A DNA stretch of 64,000 nucleotides from CBDDHT01 sp965227905. GTDB taxonomy: Bacteria > Pseudomonadota > Alphaproteobacteria > Rhizobiales > Methyloligellaceae. Below, piece by piece: positions 15,300 to 24,277 of the stretch; position 1 is the stretch's first letter, and each line of letters opens with the position of its first letter. The stretch covers positions 3,534,001 to 3,598,000 of the forward strand of contig OZ245780.1 of NCBI GenBank assembly GCA_965227905.1, written 5' to 3'. Made by a program: the position numbers and the translations under genes. The notes beneath the pieces are model-generated. The model was not told the DNA's origin and searched no databases. It worked only from the letters and a program-made list of their open reading frames with translations.

Positions 15300-16529
15300 T
15301 TAAGCCGTATCGCGCTCGATGTTCGCGCCGCGCAACGGCACGCCGAACTCCCGATGACAGATCTCCGCCAGCTTCGCGATACCGGCGCGCAACGTATCTG
15401 TTGACGGATTTGCGAAACAGATTCGGAGTTTGTTCCGCCCCTTGTTCGGGTCCGCCGACCACTCGGCGCCTGGATTGATTGCGACACCGTCTGCGAGTGC
15501 AACCTCGGCAAGCCTTGTCGTGTCGACGGTCGCCGGCAGTGTCACCCATTGGAAAATACCGCCGCGCGGGCGATCGAATTCCGCCGCCGTGCCGAACTGC
15601 TCCTCGAGCGCTTCGACCGTCGCTTCGGCTTTCAGACGCAGGGCCGCACGTTGACGGTCTACATGGCTGTCGAAATGCACCGGCGCGAATTCGGCCAATA
15701 CCATCTGTTCAAGCGCGCCACTGCCCGCATCCGTCTTGAGCGACAGCATACGGCTCATGGCGTCCCAAGGCGCCGTCAGAAATCCGACCCGGAGTGCCGG
15801 CGCAATCGATTTCGAGAACGAGCCGCAGTAGATAACCCTGCCATCGCGGTCGAGCGCGTGCAGTGCCGGAGGCCGCTCGCCCTCCCAAAGCAGGTCTGCA
15901 TAGCAGTCGTCTTCGAAGATCATCAGATCCTGCTCCGCTGCAAGGCGTAGCAGGGCATGGCGTCGGGCCTCGGTCATTACGCCGCCGGTCGGGTTTTGCA
16001 CCGTCGGGATCGTATAGAGGAATTTCGGCTTCACGCCCTTCGCCTGAAGGTCGCTTAGGATGGCTTCGAGATCATCCAGATCGATGCCATCTTGATCGAC
16101 CCGTACGCCGACATAATTCACGCCACAACGCTGCAATCGGGTGAGCGTACCGCCATAGGTCGCTTCCTCGACAATGACCGTGTCGCCGGGCCTGAGAAAC
16201 ACCTCATTCACCAGATCGAGTGCCTGCAATGAACCCGACGTCACGAGAATGTCTTCGCTCGCAGCATCGATGCCCGTGCGGCGCTTGAGCATGTCGGAGA
16301 TGAAGTTGCGCAGTGGCTCATATCCCATGGGCCCGCTTTCCAGACCATAGGTTGCCAGGGTTGCCCCTTCCCGCATGAGAACCCGATCCGCGGCGGCACG
16401 CAGTTCCTCGATCGGAACATTCTCTGTGTCGTTGTGACCACCAACGAAGTTGAACTTTGAAAACCCGCCCCATCGACCGGCAGGCGCCGGCAGATCAGGC
16501 CGAAACCGTGATGCAAATTCGAATGTCAT
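15300..16529 (-). CDS. PLP-dependent aminotransferase (class I/II, LysN/MocR-type domain)
   Basis: The 409-residue fold-type I aminotransferase has the PLP lysine in SFSKSIAPALRVGF, NPTGG in the substrate-aligning loop, EDDCYADL for the pyridine-contacting Asp/Tyr and the C-terminal LRICFANPS arginine region. The pattern is like 2-aminoadipate or aromatic aminotransferases and the catalytic half of MocR regulators. No GntR DNA-binding domain precedes it, so it is an enzyme rather than a regulator. The substrate cannot be deduced. Confidence 0.9.
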   Translation of the reverse strand: MTFEFASRFRPDLPAPAGRWGGFSKFNFVGGHNDTENVPIEELRAAADRVLMREGATLATYGLESGPMGYEPLRNFISDMLKRRTGIDAASEDILVTSGSLQALDLVNEVFLRPGDTVIVEEATYGGTLTRLQRCGVNYVGVRVDQDGIDLDDLEAILSDLQAKGVKPKFLYTIPTVQNPTGGVMTEARRHALLRLAAEQDLMIFEDDCYADLLWEGERPPALHALDRDGRVIYCGSFSKSIAPALRVGFLTAPWDAMSRMLSLKTDAGSGALEQMVLAEFAPVHFDSHVDRQRAALRLKAEATVEALEEQFGTAAEFDRPRGGIFQWVTLPATVDTTRLAEVALADGVAINPGAEWSADPNKGRNKLRICFANPSTDTLRAGIAKLAEICHREFGVPLRGANIERDTA

Positions 16530-16925
16530 GGTGCGGATAAATGAACGCGGATGGTCCCGCCGTCAATGCATGCGCTTCTAACGACCAGCGAAGCATCGAC
16601 CGCAATTAAATAGCAGACATGGCGTATGCCTCCTAATGCTATTGGCCGAAAAGCCCACGGATTGCGACATTGGTCGCAACCTGCAAACGCCGCTTGGATA
16701 CAGGCGAAAATTGACCTAAGGTCCCAGAGTCCGCATATGTGGTGTATTCGAGAATTCGCTGTGCCTTGCTGCGCCGGTTCGTGACGAGCCATTTTCAAGA
16801 CATCGATGAATTCGGATGACTGTTCGTTGAGGAAATCTTCGAACAGCGCATGTTTCGCATAGCTTTTTGGAAATCCGGAAAGCTGTTCAGAAGAGATCAA
16901 TTGCAACGCCTAAAGGAGAAGAGTC
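16530..16925. other. Non-coding region upstream of rpsU
   Basis: This 396-bp stretch separates the divergent aminotransferase and rpsU genes. It holds a small palindrome TTGCGAC-N4-GTCGCAA at 16662-16679 and the rpsU ribosome site AAAGGAG at 16913-16919. An open frame on the minus strand ends exactly at the aminotransferase start but shows no protein-like pattern, so I treat it as non-coding. Confidence 0.55.
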
Positions 16926-17177
16926 CTGAAAGTCTTTGTACGCGAAAACAATGTCGATCAAGCGCTTAAGGTCTTGAAGAAAAAACTTCAACGCGAAGGA
17001 TTCTTTCGCGAAATGAAGCGTCGCAAGGCCTATGAGAAACCGTCTGAAAAGCGCGCCCGCAAGGCAGGCGAAGCGATTCGCAGAGCACGCAAGGCAGCAC
17101 GCAAACAGGCACAGCGCGAAGGTCTCGTTGCCAAACCGCGCTCGGCACGCGCCGCGACGGGGGGTCGTGGTCGCTAG
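16926..17177 (+). CDS. rpsU: 30S ribosomal protein S21, apparent CTG start
   Basis: Reading from CTG at 16926 gives KVFVRENNVDQALKVLKKKL, the invariant N-terminus of S21, and a basic tail ending GGRGR; 83 residues in all, normal for Alphaproteobacteria, which have an extended tail. Between the in-frame TAA at 16911 and this position there is no ATG, GTG or TTG, while AAAGGAG lies 7 nt upstream of the CTG. The next in-frame candidate, a TTG at 16974, would remove the first conserved helix. A CTG start for an essential ribosomal protein is rare and would lower initiation efficiency. Confidence 0.93.
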   Translation: MKVFVRENNVDQALKVLKKKLQREGFFREMKRRKAYEKPSEKRARKAGEAIRRARKAARKQAQREGLVAKPRSARAATGGRGR

Positions 17178-17326
17178 AGCGATACTTATCGATAGAATCC
17201 GAAATCCGATCTGGATCACCAGCTGATTTCGCGAAACGAAGCGGCCGACGCGCGCGCTCGAACATACGGAACGCGCACTGCCGGCGGCTTGAAGCTGATG
17301 ACGACCAGATTGGGGCAACGACTGGA

Positions 17327-18373
17327 ATGACAGAGACGTGTCAGACGCCGACACCGAACGCCTTAGCGCCCGATGCTCGGAAGCTGGCACTTGATCTCGC
17401 GCCTTATCGCGGCCCCGACCGCAAACGCACATTCTTCGAAATTGCCGTCACAGTCGGCCCCTTTGTCGCCATCTGGTTATTGATGTGGGCAAGTCTCTCC
17501 GTCAGCTATTGGTTGACGCTGGTCCTGGCAATACCCGCGGCCGGGTTTCTCGTGCGCCTGTTCCTCATTCAACATGACTGTGGACATGGCGCCTTGTTCC
17601 GCAAACGCCTTTCCAATGACTGGACAGGGCGGATCCTCGCGCTCTTCACGTTGGCGCCGTACGACTATTGGCAGCGCGCCCATGCCGTCCATCACGCGAC
17701 GTCCGGTAATCTCGATCGCAGGGGCACCGGGGATATCGATACCCTGACTGTGAAAGAGTATCTGGCGCTATCGTGGTGGGGGCGGCTTCGCTATCGCCTC
17801 TATCGTCACCCGATCGTGATGTTCGGTATCGGTCCGGCCTACCTGTTTATCCTGCAGTTCCGCCTGCCGATCGGACAGATGCGCGATGGCTGGCGCCCCT
17901 GGTTGAGCACGATGGCGACCAATGTGGGCATCGCGATTGTCGTCGCAGCGATGATGTACGCCGTCGGTGTGGCAGACTTCCTGATCGTGCACTTGCCGAT
18001 TGTCGTGTTGGCAGCAACGATCGGCGTCTGGTTGTTTTACGTTCAACACCAGTTCGATGAAACGGCCTGGGCATCCGAGGACGATTGGGACGTTCACGAA
18101 TTGGCACTCCAGGGCAGCTCCTACTACGAACTTCCGGGCCCCATCCGCTGGCTGACGGCAAATATCGGCATCCACCATGTGCATCATCTTTGCAGCCGCA
18201 TTCCCTTCTATCGGCTGAACGATGTCATGCGCGATTATCCCGAACTCGCCACGGTAGGCAAACTAACGCCGCTGGAGAGCATCAAGTGCGTGCGACTGGT
18301 CTTGTGGGACGAAACAGATAAGCGCTTGATCCCCTTCTCGGAGTTGCCGCAGCACGCTGGTGCTGGCGCTTAG
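17327..18373 (+). CDS. Membrane fatty acid desaturase
   Basis: The 348-residue protein has the three histidine boxes of acyl-lipid or acyl-CoA desaturases: HDCGHG near residue 84, HAVHHATSGN near residue 120 and GIHHVHHL near residue 284, separated by two pairs of membrane helices (about 45-80 and 200-240). The boxes bind the di-iron site that introduces a double bond into fatty acyl chains, using a ferredoxin or cytochrome electron donor. The bond position cannot be told from sequence. The palindromic repeat begins 40 bp after the stop and probably acts as terminator. Confidence 0.93.
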   Translation: MTETCQTPTPNALAPDARKLALDLAPYRGPDRKRTFFEIAVTVGPFVAIWLLMWASLSVSYWLTLVLAIPAAGFLVRLFLIQHDCGHGALFRKRLSNDWTGRILALFTLAPYDYWQRAHAVHHATSGNLDRRGTGDIDTLTVKEYLALSWWGRLRYRLYRHPIVMFGIGPAYLFILQFRLPIGQMRDGWRPWLSTMATNVGIAIVVAAMMYAVGVADFLIVHLPIVVLAATIGVWLFYVQHQFDETAWASEDDWDVHELALQGSSYYELPGPIRWLTANIGIHHVHHLCSRIPFYRLNDVMRDYPELATVGKLTPLESIKCVRLVLWDETDKRLIPFSELPQHAGAGA

Positions 18374-18413
18374 TTTTTTGCTGCAAGTTGGCATTGGAGT
18401 GTGGCGTAGTTTT

Positions 18414-18556
18414 TTTGCTTGCGCTATCGCCCTTCGGGCTACTTGAGCGCGAGCCGCCGTAGGCGGCTTTTCCCTCGCCAAATCTCCACAGGTGGATCGC
18501 ACAGCCCGCTACGCGGGCTCGCGCTCAAGTAGCCCGAAGGGCGGTAGCGCAAGCAA
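18414..18556. repeat. Long palindromic intergenic repeat, complete copy
   Basis: Arms of about 42 bp (18414-18455 and 18515-18556) are inverted repeats with one mismatch and begin TTTGCTTGCGCTA. The central part holds two smaller hairpins (GCCGCCGTAGGCGGC and CCCGCTACGCGGG). A transcript through it would form a very stable cruciform-like structure. It resembles the dispersed palindromic (REP/BIME or MITE-like) elements common in rhizobial genomes. It carries no gene. Confidence 0.85.
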
Positions 18557-18689
18557 ATGACCATAACTCGCAGCACGGCAGCATTTTTCCAAACAACCCT
18601 CGCGCCTGTACCAAATGTCAGCCAAGTGCCGTTGGGTGGTTTTGGGGTCTTTGCTTCCCGGTCGGGCCGTTTGCCCTCCTCGCCTCTTG

Positions 18690-18804
18690 TTTGAGCGCGA
18701 GCCGCCGTAGGCGGCTTTTCCCTCGCCAAATCTCCACAGGTGGATCGCACAGCCCGCGACGCGGGCTCGCGCTCAAGTAGCCCAGAGGGCGATAGCGCAA
18801 GCAA
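18690..18804. repeat. Second, left-truncated copy of the palindromic repeat
   Basis: Bases 18694-18804 repeat 18445-18556 in direct orientation with only a few differences. The left arm is cut to about 14 bp, so this copy can form only the inner stem. The 130 bp between the two copies (18557-18689) shows nothing recognisable. The pair suggests a local duplication or two insertions of a mobile palindrome. Confidence 0.85.
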
Positions 18805-18867
18805 AAATCAGCGCCACACACCAATTTCCGCGGTCCGAGCCATTACCCCCGGGGCCCCGCCTCCCCA

Positions 18868-19272
18868 TCACACGCCATCCCCCGGTGGCTCAGGACGCGA
18901 GAACACAAACAGCGCGACAAAGCCAAGCGTGACGACCTGCAAAACCAAAGCCCATGCAGGCGCGCCAGCAACTGCGGCGATACCAAAAGCAGCCGCCATC
19001 GCAATACCCGACAACATCTTGCCCCGCCGTGAAATCGCGCCGTGATCGCGCCATTCGCGTATGGGTGGGCCGAAGCGCGGATGACTGACGAGCCAGTCAT
19101 GCATCCGTTCCGACCCTCGGCTGAAGCAGAAGGCTGCAAGAATCAGAAAAGGTGTCGTCGGCAGTAACGGCAGTGGAATACCGATCAGCCCGAGGACAAG
19201 CGCTATCGCCCCGGCGATCCGCCAGGCCCACCGCCGTGTACCGGCAGCAGCCAGAAGCGCTTTTTGCAGCAT
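18868..19272 (-). CDS. DUF454 family inner-membrane protein (YbaN-like)
   Basis: The product has 134 residues. LGLIGIPLPLLPTTPFLILAAFCFSRGS followed by HDWLVSHPRFGPPIREWRDHGAIS is the DUF454 signature. Two or three membrane segments are visible (about 13-45 and 90-125). ATG 19272 follows GGAG; an in-frame ATG 18 nt upstream is possible. Function of the family is not established; in some bacteria it lies near iron or heme genes. It is separated from the desaturase by the palindromic repeats. Confidence 0.9.
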   Translation of the reverse strand: MLQKALLAAAGTRRWAWRIAGAIALVLGLIGIPLPLLPTTPFLILAAFCFSRGSERMHDWLVSHPRFGPPIREWRDHGAISRRGKMLSGIAMAAAFGIAAVAGAPAWALVLQVVTLGFVALFVFSRPEPPGDGV

Positions 19273-19378
19273 TGTGCCTGTCTCCGCCATTCGCCGCTCT
19301 CAGGCAGATGGTTGTACGACAGAGGCATTGCGAGGCCGAGACCTCTTTTTCAGTCTGTAGCTTATGAAGCGATAAGAA

Positions 19379-20725
19379 TTAATTCAGCTCGCGGCCAAAC
19401 AGCGTCAGATACATCAGCTTGTAGACATCCGTATTGTCCATCGTGCCTTGAATACGGTCTGCATTCAGACCGGCACCGCGGACAAGAATGCCACCTGACA
19501 CATCGACAATCGATGACCAGGCAATCCCAAAGGGCCATTGCCGACCGGCTTTGTCCGGCGCGGAAAGAAACGGCTCAGACACGGTCCCGTACTGACCGTC
19601 GAGCGGTGCGCCGTTGTAGAGCGTGGGTGCCATTGGCTTGCCGGCTTTGAATGTCACGCCCCCAACACGCGGCGACGATGTCCGCCCGCCTCGCCCCCGC
19701 CGCTTGCCGGGTGAAACGACCTGCATGCCGCCCGCGTCGCTGTCGGCTGCCATGATCAGAAGTGTCTTCGGATTTGCCGTCACAAAATCCTGGAAGACGC
19801 CGATAGCATCATCTGCCCTGGAAAGAGCTTCCAGCGTCCCCGGTGCATTGTTGGCATTTGCAAGGTTGTCCGTCCCCTCCTCTTCCGCCACGAGAAAGAA
19901 ACCTGTGGGAGAACGGGAGAGTATCGTCAGTGCAGCCTGCGCCATTTCCGCAATGGTCGGGGCGTTCTCGACATAGTGCGACCGGCCCGCGCGCAAATTC
20001 ACCTGCTCCGGCTTATCGTTATAGGTGTTGTCGTAGGCAAACACGCCGAGCAGTTTCTTCGTCTTCGCAAGGTCAAGTGCCAGCAGCTCTTCGCGTGTGT
20101 ATACAATTGTGTAGCCATTGCCTTTGGCTTGTTCAATCAGATCAATGCCATCCTTGCGCCCGCCAGTGCCATGATGGCCTTCAATGCCTCGCGGCCGAAG
20201 GTATTTCTCGCCCCCAGCCATGATGACCTGGGCCCCAGACGCGATGACCTGTTTGGCGATCTCGTATCGCTCATTCCGTTGCTCGACGGATGCGAGGAAA
20301 GCGCCGGTCCCGGGTTCGGCAATATGGCCGGTTTGAATGACACCAATGGCAAGACCGTTCGCCTGCGCCTCCTGCATCAGACTCAGTTTGGCGCCGGATG
20401 CGGCAATAATCTGATCGTTGCCATCTCGTCCGTAGCTGTCGGCCTGCACTTTGACACCATAGGCATGAACTGTTGCACCGCCATGGGATGTCGAAGTGAG
20501 CGCATCTTTCATATGGCCCGTATAGACAGCCATGCCCTCAAGCTTGTCCCAGTTGAGACGTCCGTCGGGCCCCACTTTCAAGAACCGAACAGCGCCCCAA
20601 TGGTTGAGACCGGATCCATCGGGATGAAAGAAGATGACACTGCCGGTCTCGGCTGCATGCAACCTAGGCGCAACTATGAATGCTGCGACAAGCACAACAA
20701 CCGCGACGACGGTACGAATTCGCAT
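19379..20725 (-). CDS. Alkaline phosphatase superfamily protein, atypical active site
   Basis: The 448-residue periplasmic protein (signal to about residue 25, cleavage near HAAET) shows the overall PhoA layout. FFHPDGSGLNHW takes the first metal Asp position, TSTSHGGATVHAYGVK matches the nucleophile region, VAEEEGTDNLAN and SRADDAIGVFQDF are present, and the last metal motif is AADSDAGGM. The usual DSA-T-A and ADHETGG motifs are altered; in particular the His after Asp is replaced by Ser. It may be a divergent clade with different metal content or specificity. ATG 20725 has GGGAG upstream; the longer frame is rejected because the signal peptide starts here. Confidence 0.82.
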   Translation of the reverse strand: MRIRTVVAVVVLVAAFIVAPRLHAAETGSVIFFHPDGSGLNHWGAVRFLKVGPDGRLNWDKLEGMAVYTGHMKDALTSTSHGGATVHAYGVKVQADSYGRDGNDQIIAASGAKLSLMQEAQANGLAIGVIQTGHIAEPGTGAFLASVEQRNERYEIAKQVIASGAQVIMAGGEKYLRPRGIEGHHGTGGRKDGIDLIEQAKGNGYTIVYTREELLALDLAKTKKLLGVFAYDNTYNDKPEQVNLRAGRSHYVENAPTIAEMAQAALTILSRSPTGFFLVAEEEGTDNLANANNAPGTLEALSRADDAIGVFQDFVTANPKTLLIMAADSDAGGMQVVSPGKRRGRGGRTSSPRVGGVTFKAGKPMAPTLYNGAPLDGQYGTVSEPFLSAPDKAGRQWPFGIAWSSIVDVSGGILVRGAGLNADRIQGTMDNTDVYKLMYLTLFGRELN

Positions 20726-20840
20726 CGGTTGAACTCCCAATGAATCGTCCAGACGCGCTAACACAGCAACGTCACAAGCACACGACACTTTGACGAGTTA
20801 TGCTGAACCGACTTTCGAAAAACTTGGCACACGCGAAAAC

Positions 20841-20862
20841 AGGCTGCTCCGGAAGAGCAGCC
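20841..20862 (-). terminator. Terminator of the beta-barrel gene
   Basis: A 9-bp stem AGGCTGCTC/GAGCAGCCT with a 4-nt loop, followed on the minus strand by TGTTTTC, lies 55 bp beyond the stop of the barrel gene. Confidence 0.7.
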
Positions 20863-20916
20863 TGTCTTGCGTATCGTTTGTTGCAGCTCCGCGTCTCTGG
20901 CGCCGAGCCAACCGCC

Positions 20917-21708
20917 CTACTTCATAGCCTTCGGCTTGTAGGATACCGGCTTGTCACGCCCCGTGAGATAGAGACTGCCTCCGACCCTCACGGCCCAGGC
21001 ATCTTGAAGTGCAATATTGTCGCCCGGGTTGGACTCATTATCGACGATGGCCTGCTGATCGTCGAAGTCGTAGTAGAGGCCTTCACCGCGAATGCGGAAC
21101 CGCTCACTCACGGCAAACTCGAACCCGCCGCCGTATACGGCGCCCACATCGCTAAAGTCAAAGTTCGTGATTGATGTGGCACCCACACCATCTTCAAAGA
21201 CCGTCGCTTCCGCATCGGTCCAGGCAGCGCCGGCCGTGGCATAGACAAGACCGCGATGATCATCGCCGACCGTGATGCCGAGCCGGCCGCGAACCGATGC
21301 GAGGAGATTCATTTCCGCACCGATCGCCTCGCTCGACGATCCGGCTCGCACCACATCGTTAAGATCCATAGCCGATACATCGGCTTCGACACCCACGACG
21401 ATCCGCCCCCGGTGCAAATTGAGACCGACATGCCCCCCGGCCATGATACTCGCCAGATCAAGCTGATCGGGGAAAACCGCGCTGTCGGTGGACTGATAGA
21501 TACCTCCGAAATTCGCCTGGGCACCACCGATGTGAGCGCCAAGATAGAGGCCGTTCCAGTCATATTGATGAGATGCGACGGGTTGCTTGTATGTCTGCCA
21601 GTCACCGGCATCCGCCGGTGCAACCATCGCTGCTGTGGTCAAACCTGAAGCCAAAACCAATGTGGCCAGACTCGACGAGTCCTTCCAACGGTCGAACATG
21701 ATACGCAT
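20917..21708 (-). CDS. Outer-membrane beta-barrel protein (Omp25/31-like)
   Basis: From about 21708 (ATG; ATG 21699 also possible, GGAG just upstream) the protein has 263 residues with a signal peptide ending VAPADAGDW. It then shows WNGLYLGAHIGGAQANFG, GHVGLNLHRGRIVVGVEADVS, VRGRLGITVGD and GLVYATAGAAWTDAEATV, the repeated pattern of eight-stranded Omp25/Omp31/outer membrane beta-barrel proteins of Rhizobiales. The C-terminal tail KPVSYKPKAMK extends beyond the last strand, unusual for a BAM substrate that normally ends in Phe or Tyr. Confidence 0.85.
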   Translation of the reverse strand: MRIMFDRWKDSSSLATLVLASGLTTAAMVAPADAGDWQTYKQPVASHQYDWNGLYLGAHIGGAQANFGGIYQSTDSAVFPDQLDLASIMAGGHVGLNLHRGRIVVGVEADVSAMDLNDVVRAGSSSEAIGAEMNLLASVRGRLGITVGDDHRGLVYATAGAAWTDAEATVFEDGVGATSITNFDFSDVGAVYGGGFEFAVSERFRIRGEGLYYDFDDQQAIVDNESNPGDNIALQDAWAVRVGGSLYLTGRDKPVSYKPKAMK

Positions 21709-22018
21709 TACTCCAAACTCATACTCACCGCGCGAAGGCCCGAAACACGACGAACCTCCGAGGTCAGCTTTACTCATAACCACCGACCTGGACGAAAGTG
21801 CTCCAGGCCTGGCAGTTAATAAAACTCCAGATGCTACTTTGCCAATTCGGCCTGCAATTGCCAGGATTAAGAGGATTTCGAGAAGAAGTTTTGAAATCTG
21901 CGTTGCCAATTGGTCACAGTTTTTGTCTGAGCGGACATGGTGTCGTTACCTTTCGCTCAGATAAAATAAACAACGTCAATGTGTTGGCAGTGATGCGGAA
22001 GTTACGATCGAGTCGAAC

Positions 22019-23581
22019 ATGCGACACCGAACCAAACAGAAAGCCAAGCGCGCCCAGAGCAACCGGGAGGCCCCGGCAAACCCACTGATGGCCGCGCTAC
22101 AGCGTGTCGAGGATGCCGAAAAACTGCGCTTGGCGGGAAAACTGGAGAAAGCGCAATCGGTCTGCATGACGCTACTCAAGCAGTATCCGGACTATGTCGC
22201 GGCGCTGCAGACAATGGGGCTGGTTCAGGCCGATCGCGGCAATTATGAGAAAGCACTCGGCTACCTTCATCGCGCGTCGATGCATGCTCCCGATGAAACG
22301 AATATTCTCACGGCATTAAGCGGTGTCTACTTGCAACTCGGTGCGAGCCGGATGGCCGCCCGTTCGTTGGAACAGGCACGTCGTCTTTCACCAGGTGACG
22401 CAGGCGTCCTGGTGACGCTTGGAGAAATCTATCGCGAAGAGAAGGAATATGAGCAAGCGATTGATGCCTTCAAGTCGGCGCTTGCAAGCGAACCGGGTTA
22501 CGCGGTCGCCGAAATTGGACTGGCCATGAACCTCGTCCAAACCGGCGAACTGGCGCCGGCGGCAGAAATCTTCGAACGCCATCTCAAGTCCGGTTCCCGG
22601 TCGCTGTCGTTGCTCTATATGCTGAGCCAGCTCCCGCAATCGATGGTCAACATCGACACGGTCGAACTCCTGGATGAGGCCGAAGCTCAAATCGGTTCAT
22701 CCATGACGGATGGCGACCGCGCACAGCTTGCCTTCACGCGGGCAGCGGCACTCGACAAATCGGGCGCCTATGAAAACGCCTGGTCACAGATCAATCAGGG
22801 CCGTCGGTATGGAGCGGCCGAAAACCGAAAAACCTATGCTCAACTCAAACAGCGGCACGCACCGCTGCTGGCCCAGGTTCGTGCCGCACCAATACTCAGC
22901 GCGTCATCGGACTCTACTGATCCGGATGTGCCTGTTTCACTCTTCATCGTCGGCCCCTCCCGGTCCGGCAAGACCAGTCTGGAACGACTCGTTGGATGCC
23001 TTGATGGCGTCAAACGGGGATATGAGAATCCGATTGTCGAAAACGCCGTTCGCGCAGCCTTTCAGCGCGCCAATCTGCCAACACGTCATTTATTGAGCGA
23101 ACTTCCACCGCAACTCGGCCCGTCGTTTGCGCAGCACTATCTTGATGAACTGCAAATCCGGGCCGGAGATGCGACGATCCTGACGAATACACTGCCCGGG
23201 CGAAACGAAGATGCCCTTCGCGTTGCAACTGAGCTTCCGAACACACGGTTCGTGTTTGTGAAACGGGATCTGGACGATCTCTGCCTGCGCATCTACATGC
23301 GAAACTACAAACGCGGGAACTTCTATGCTTCGGATCTGAACGACATCCGTGATTATCTCGCCTGGTGTCACGAGATGATGGACGCCATGGCGGAAAAGAT
23401 GCCCGGCATATCACAGGTGACGACCTACGAAGACATGATTGCCGACCCGAAGGCGACCTTGGCGCAAGTCTGCGATCTGCTGGATCGCTCGGTGGGAGAC
23501 GCGGTCCTGCCGCAGCTGGGAGATGATCGTGGATGCGGCCTGCACTATCGTAAATTGATGGAAGGTGCAGGATCGAGTTGA
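22019..23581 (+). CDS. TPR-sulfotransferase fusion protein
   Basis: The 520-residue protein starts with a basic leader, then about five TPR units (residues 25-200, for example YVAALQTMGLVQADRGNYEKAL). The C-terminal domain from about 305 opens with VSLFIVGPSRSGKTSLERLV, the 5'-phosphosulfate loop of PAPS-dependent sulfotransferases, and has RFVFVKRDLDDLCLRIYMRNY, which matches the 3'-phosphate motif region. Bacterial TPR-sulfotransferases are cytosolic; targets are mostly unknown (proteins or polysaccharides). It converges with the response regulator gene, with 9 bp between stops. Confidence 0.85.
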   Translation: MRHRTKQKAKRAQSNREAPANPLMAALQRVEDAEKLRLAGKLEKAQSVCMTLLKQYPDYVAALQTMGLVQADRGNYEKALGYLHRASMHAPDETNILTALSGVYLQLGASRMAARSLEQARRLSPGDAGVLVTLGEIYREEKEYEQAIDAFKSALASEPGYAVAEIGLAMNLVQTGELAPAAEIFERHLKSGSRSLSLLYMLSQLPQSMVNIDTVELLDEAEAQIGSSMTDGDRAQLAFTRAAALDKSGAYENAWSQINQGRRYGAAENRKTYAQLKQRHAPLLAQVRAAPILSASSDSTDPDVPVSLFIVGPSRSGKTSLERLVGCLDGVKRGYENPIVENAVRAAFQRANLPTRHLLSELPPQLGPSFAQHYLDELQIRAGDATILTNTLPGRNEDALRVATELPNTRFVFVKRDLDDLCLRIYMRNYKRGNFYASDLNDIRDYLAWCHEMMDAMAEKMPGISQVTTYEDMIADPKATLAQVCDLLDRSVGDAVLPQLGDDRGCGLHYRKLMEGAGSS

Positions 23582-23590
23582 AGACGAAGA

Positions 23591-24277
23591 TCAGGCGTCG
23601 ACTTCTACGGCGTCGAAATCGACCTGGTTGGTATCTGCATCGACCGCGTCGAAGTCGACTTGATTGGTATCCTCATCGATCGCATCGAAATCGATTTGAT
23701 TGGTATCCGCATCGATCGCGTCGAAATCGATCTGATTGGTGTCTTCTTCGAAGATGTCCGCATTCGGATCGACATGATGTGCGTTGGCTGCGGTCACGCG
23801 ACGCTCTGGCCCTGAATAACCCGGTGCGTCGGAGCGCCTGCGACAGGGTCCGAAATATGACTTCGTGCGAATGAAAGGCCGGGGGTTCACGACAATATTG
23901 TGAATCCGTTTGTAGAGGCTTGTCGCGGATACCGGTTTACAGAGAAATTCCGTCGCGCCGGCATCACGGGCCGCAATGACATACTTCTTTTCCGAATAGG
24001 CCGACAGCATGATGATCGGAATGTAAGCGTGCTTGCATCCTTCCGGATTCCGGATCATCCGAGTCAACTCGATCCCATCGAAAATCGGCATCTGAATATC
24101 GGTGATGACAATGTCTGGGGAGAAAGATTCAACCGCCTCTAGTCCGGCGGCGCCGTCTTCGGTCTCGTAGATTTCCCTGCAACCGAATCCACGCAGAACT
24201 GTCCGCAGGATCTGCCGCATATGGGCATTATCCTCGACAATCACGAACTTGAGCGTTTCAAACGGTATTTTTGCCAT
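23591..24277 (-). CDS. Response regulator with four 12-residue C-terminal repeats
   Basis: From ATG 24277 the 228-residue protein has a receiver domain: FVIVEDNAHMR acidic pair, phosphoacceptor in DIVITDIQMPIFDG, CKPVS lysine. A linker holding SYFGPCRRRSD and GPERR, seen in several alphaproteobacterial receiver proteins, follows. The tail (bases 23600-23743) is four copies of DTNQ(I/V)DFDA(I/V)xx, 36 bp each, very acidic. No DNA-binding domain is present, so output is by protein contact. The longer upstream frame lacks family sequence and is excluded. The repeat number may vary between strains. Confidence 0.88.
   Translation of the reverse strand: MAKIPFETLKFVIVEDNAHMRQILRTVLRGFGCREIYETEDGAAGLEAVESFSPDIVITDIQMPIFDGIELTRMIRNPEGCKHAYIPIIMLSAYSEKKYVIAARDAGATEFLCKPVSATSLYKRIHNIVVNPRPFIRTKSYFGPCRRRSDAPGYSGPERRVTAANAHHVDPNADIFEEDTNQIDFDAIDADTNQIDFDAIDEDTNQVDFDAVDADTNQVDFDAVEVDA
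23600..23743 (-). repeat. Coding tandem repeat, 4 x 36 bp
   Basis: Four in-frame 36-bp units encode DTNQxDFDAxxx at the C-terminus of the response regulator. The units differ only at a few third positions and at I/V, D/E and A/E codons, indicating recent duplication. Confidence 0.9.

Noticed and set aside
16526..16906. Minus-strand 126-aa frame ending at the aminotransferase start
   Set aside because: No protein-like pattern; the stretch is better explained as the rpsU/aminotransferase intergenic region.
18557..18689. Possible gene or mobile-element cargo between the palindromic repeats
   Set aside because: Only 133 bp with no coding pattern.
23600..23743. Possible CRISPR or satellite array
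   Set aside because: The 36-bp units are contiguous, in frame and encode a peptide repeat; there are no spacers.
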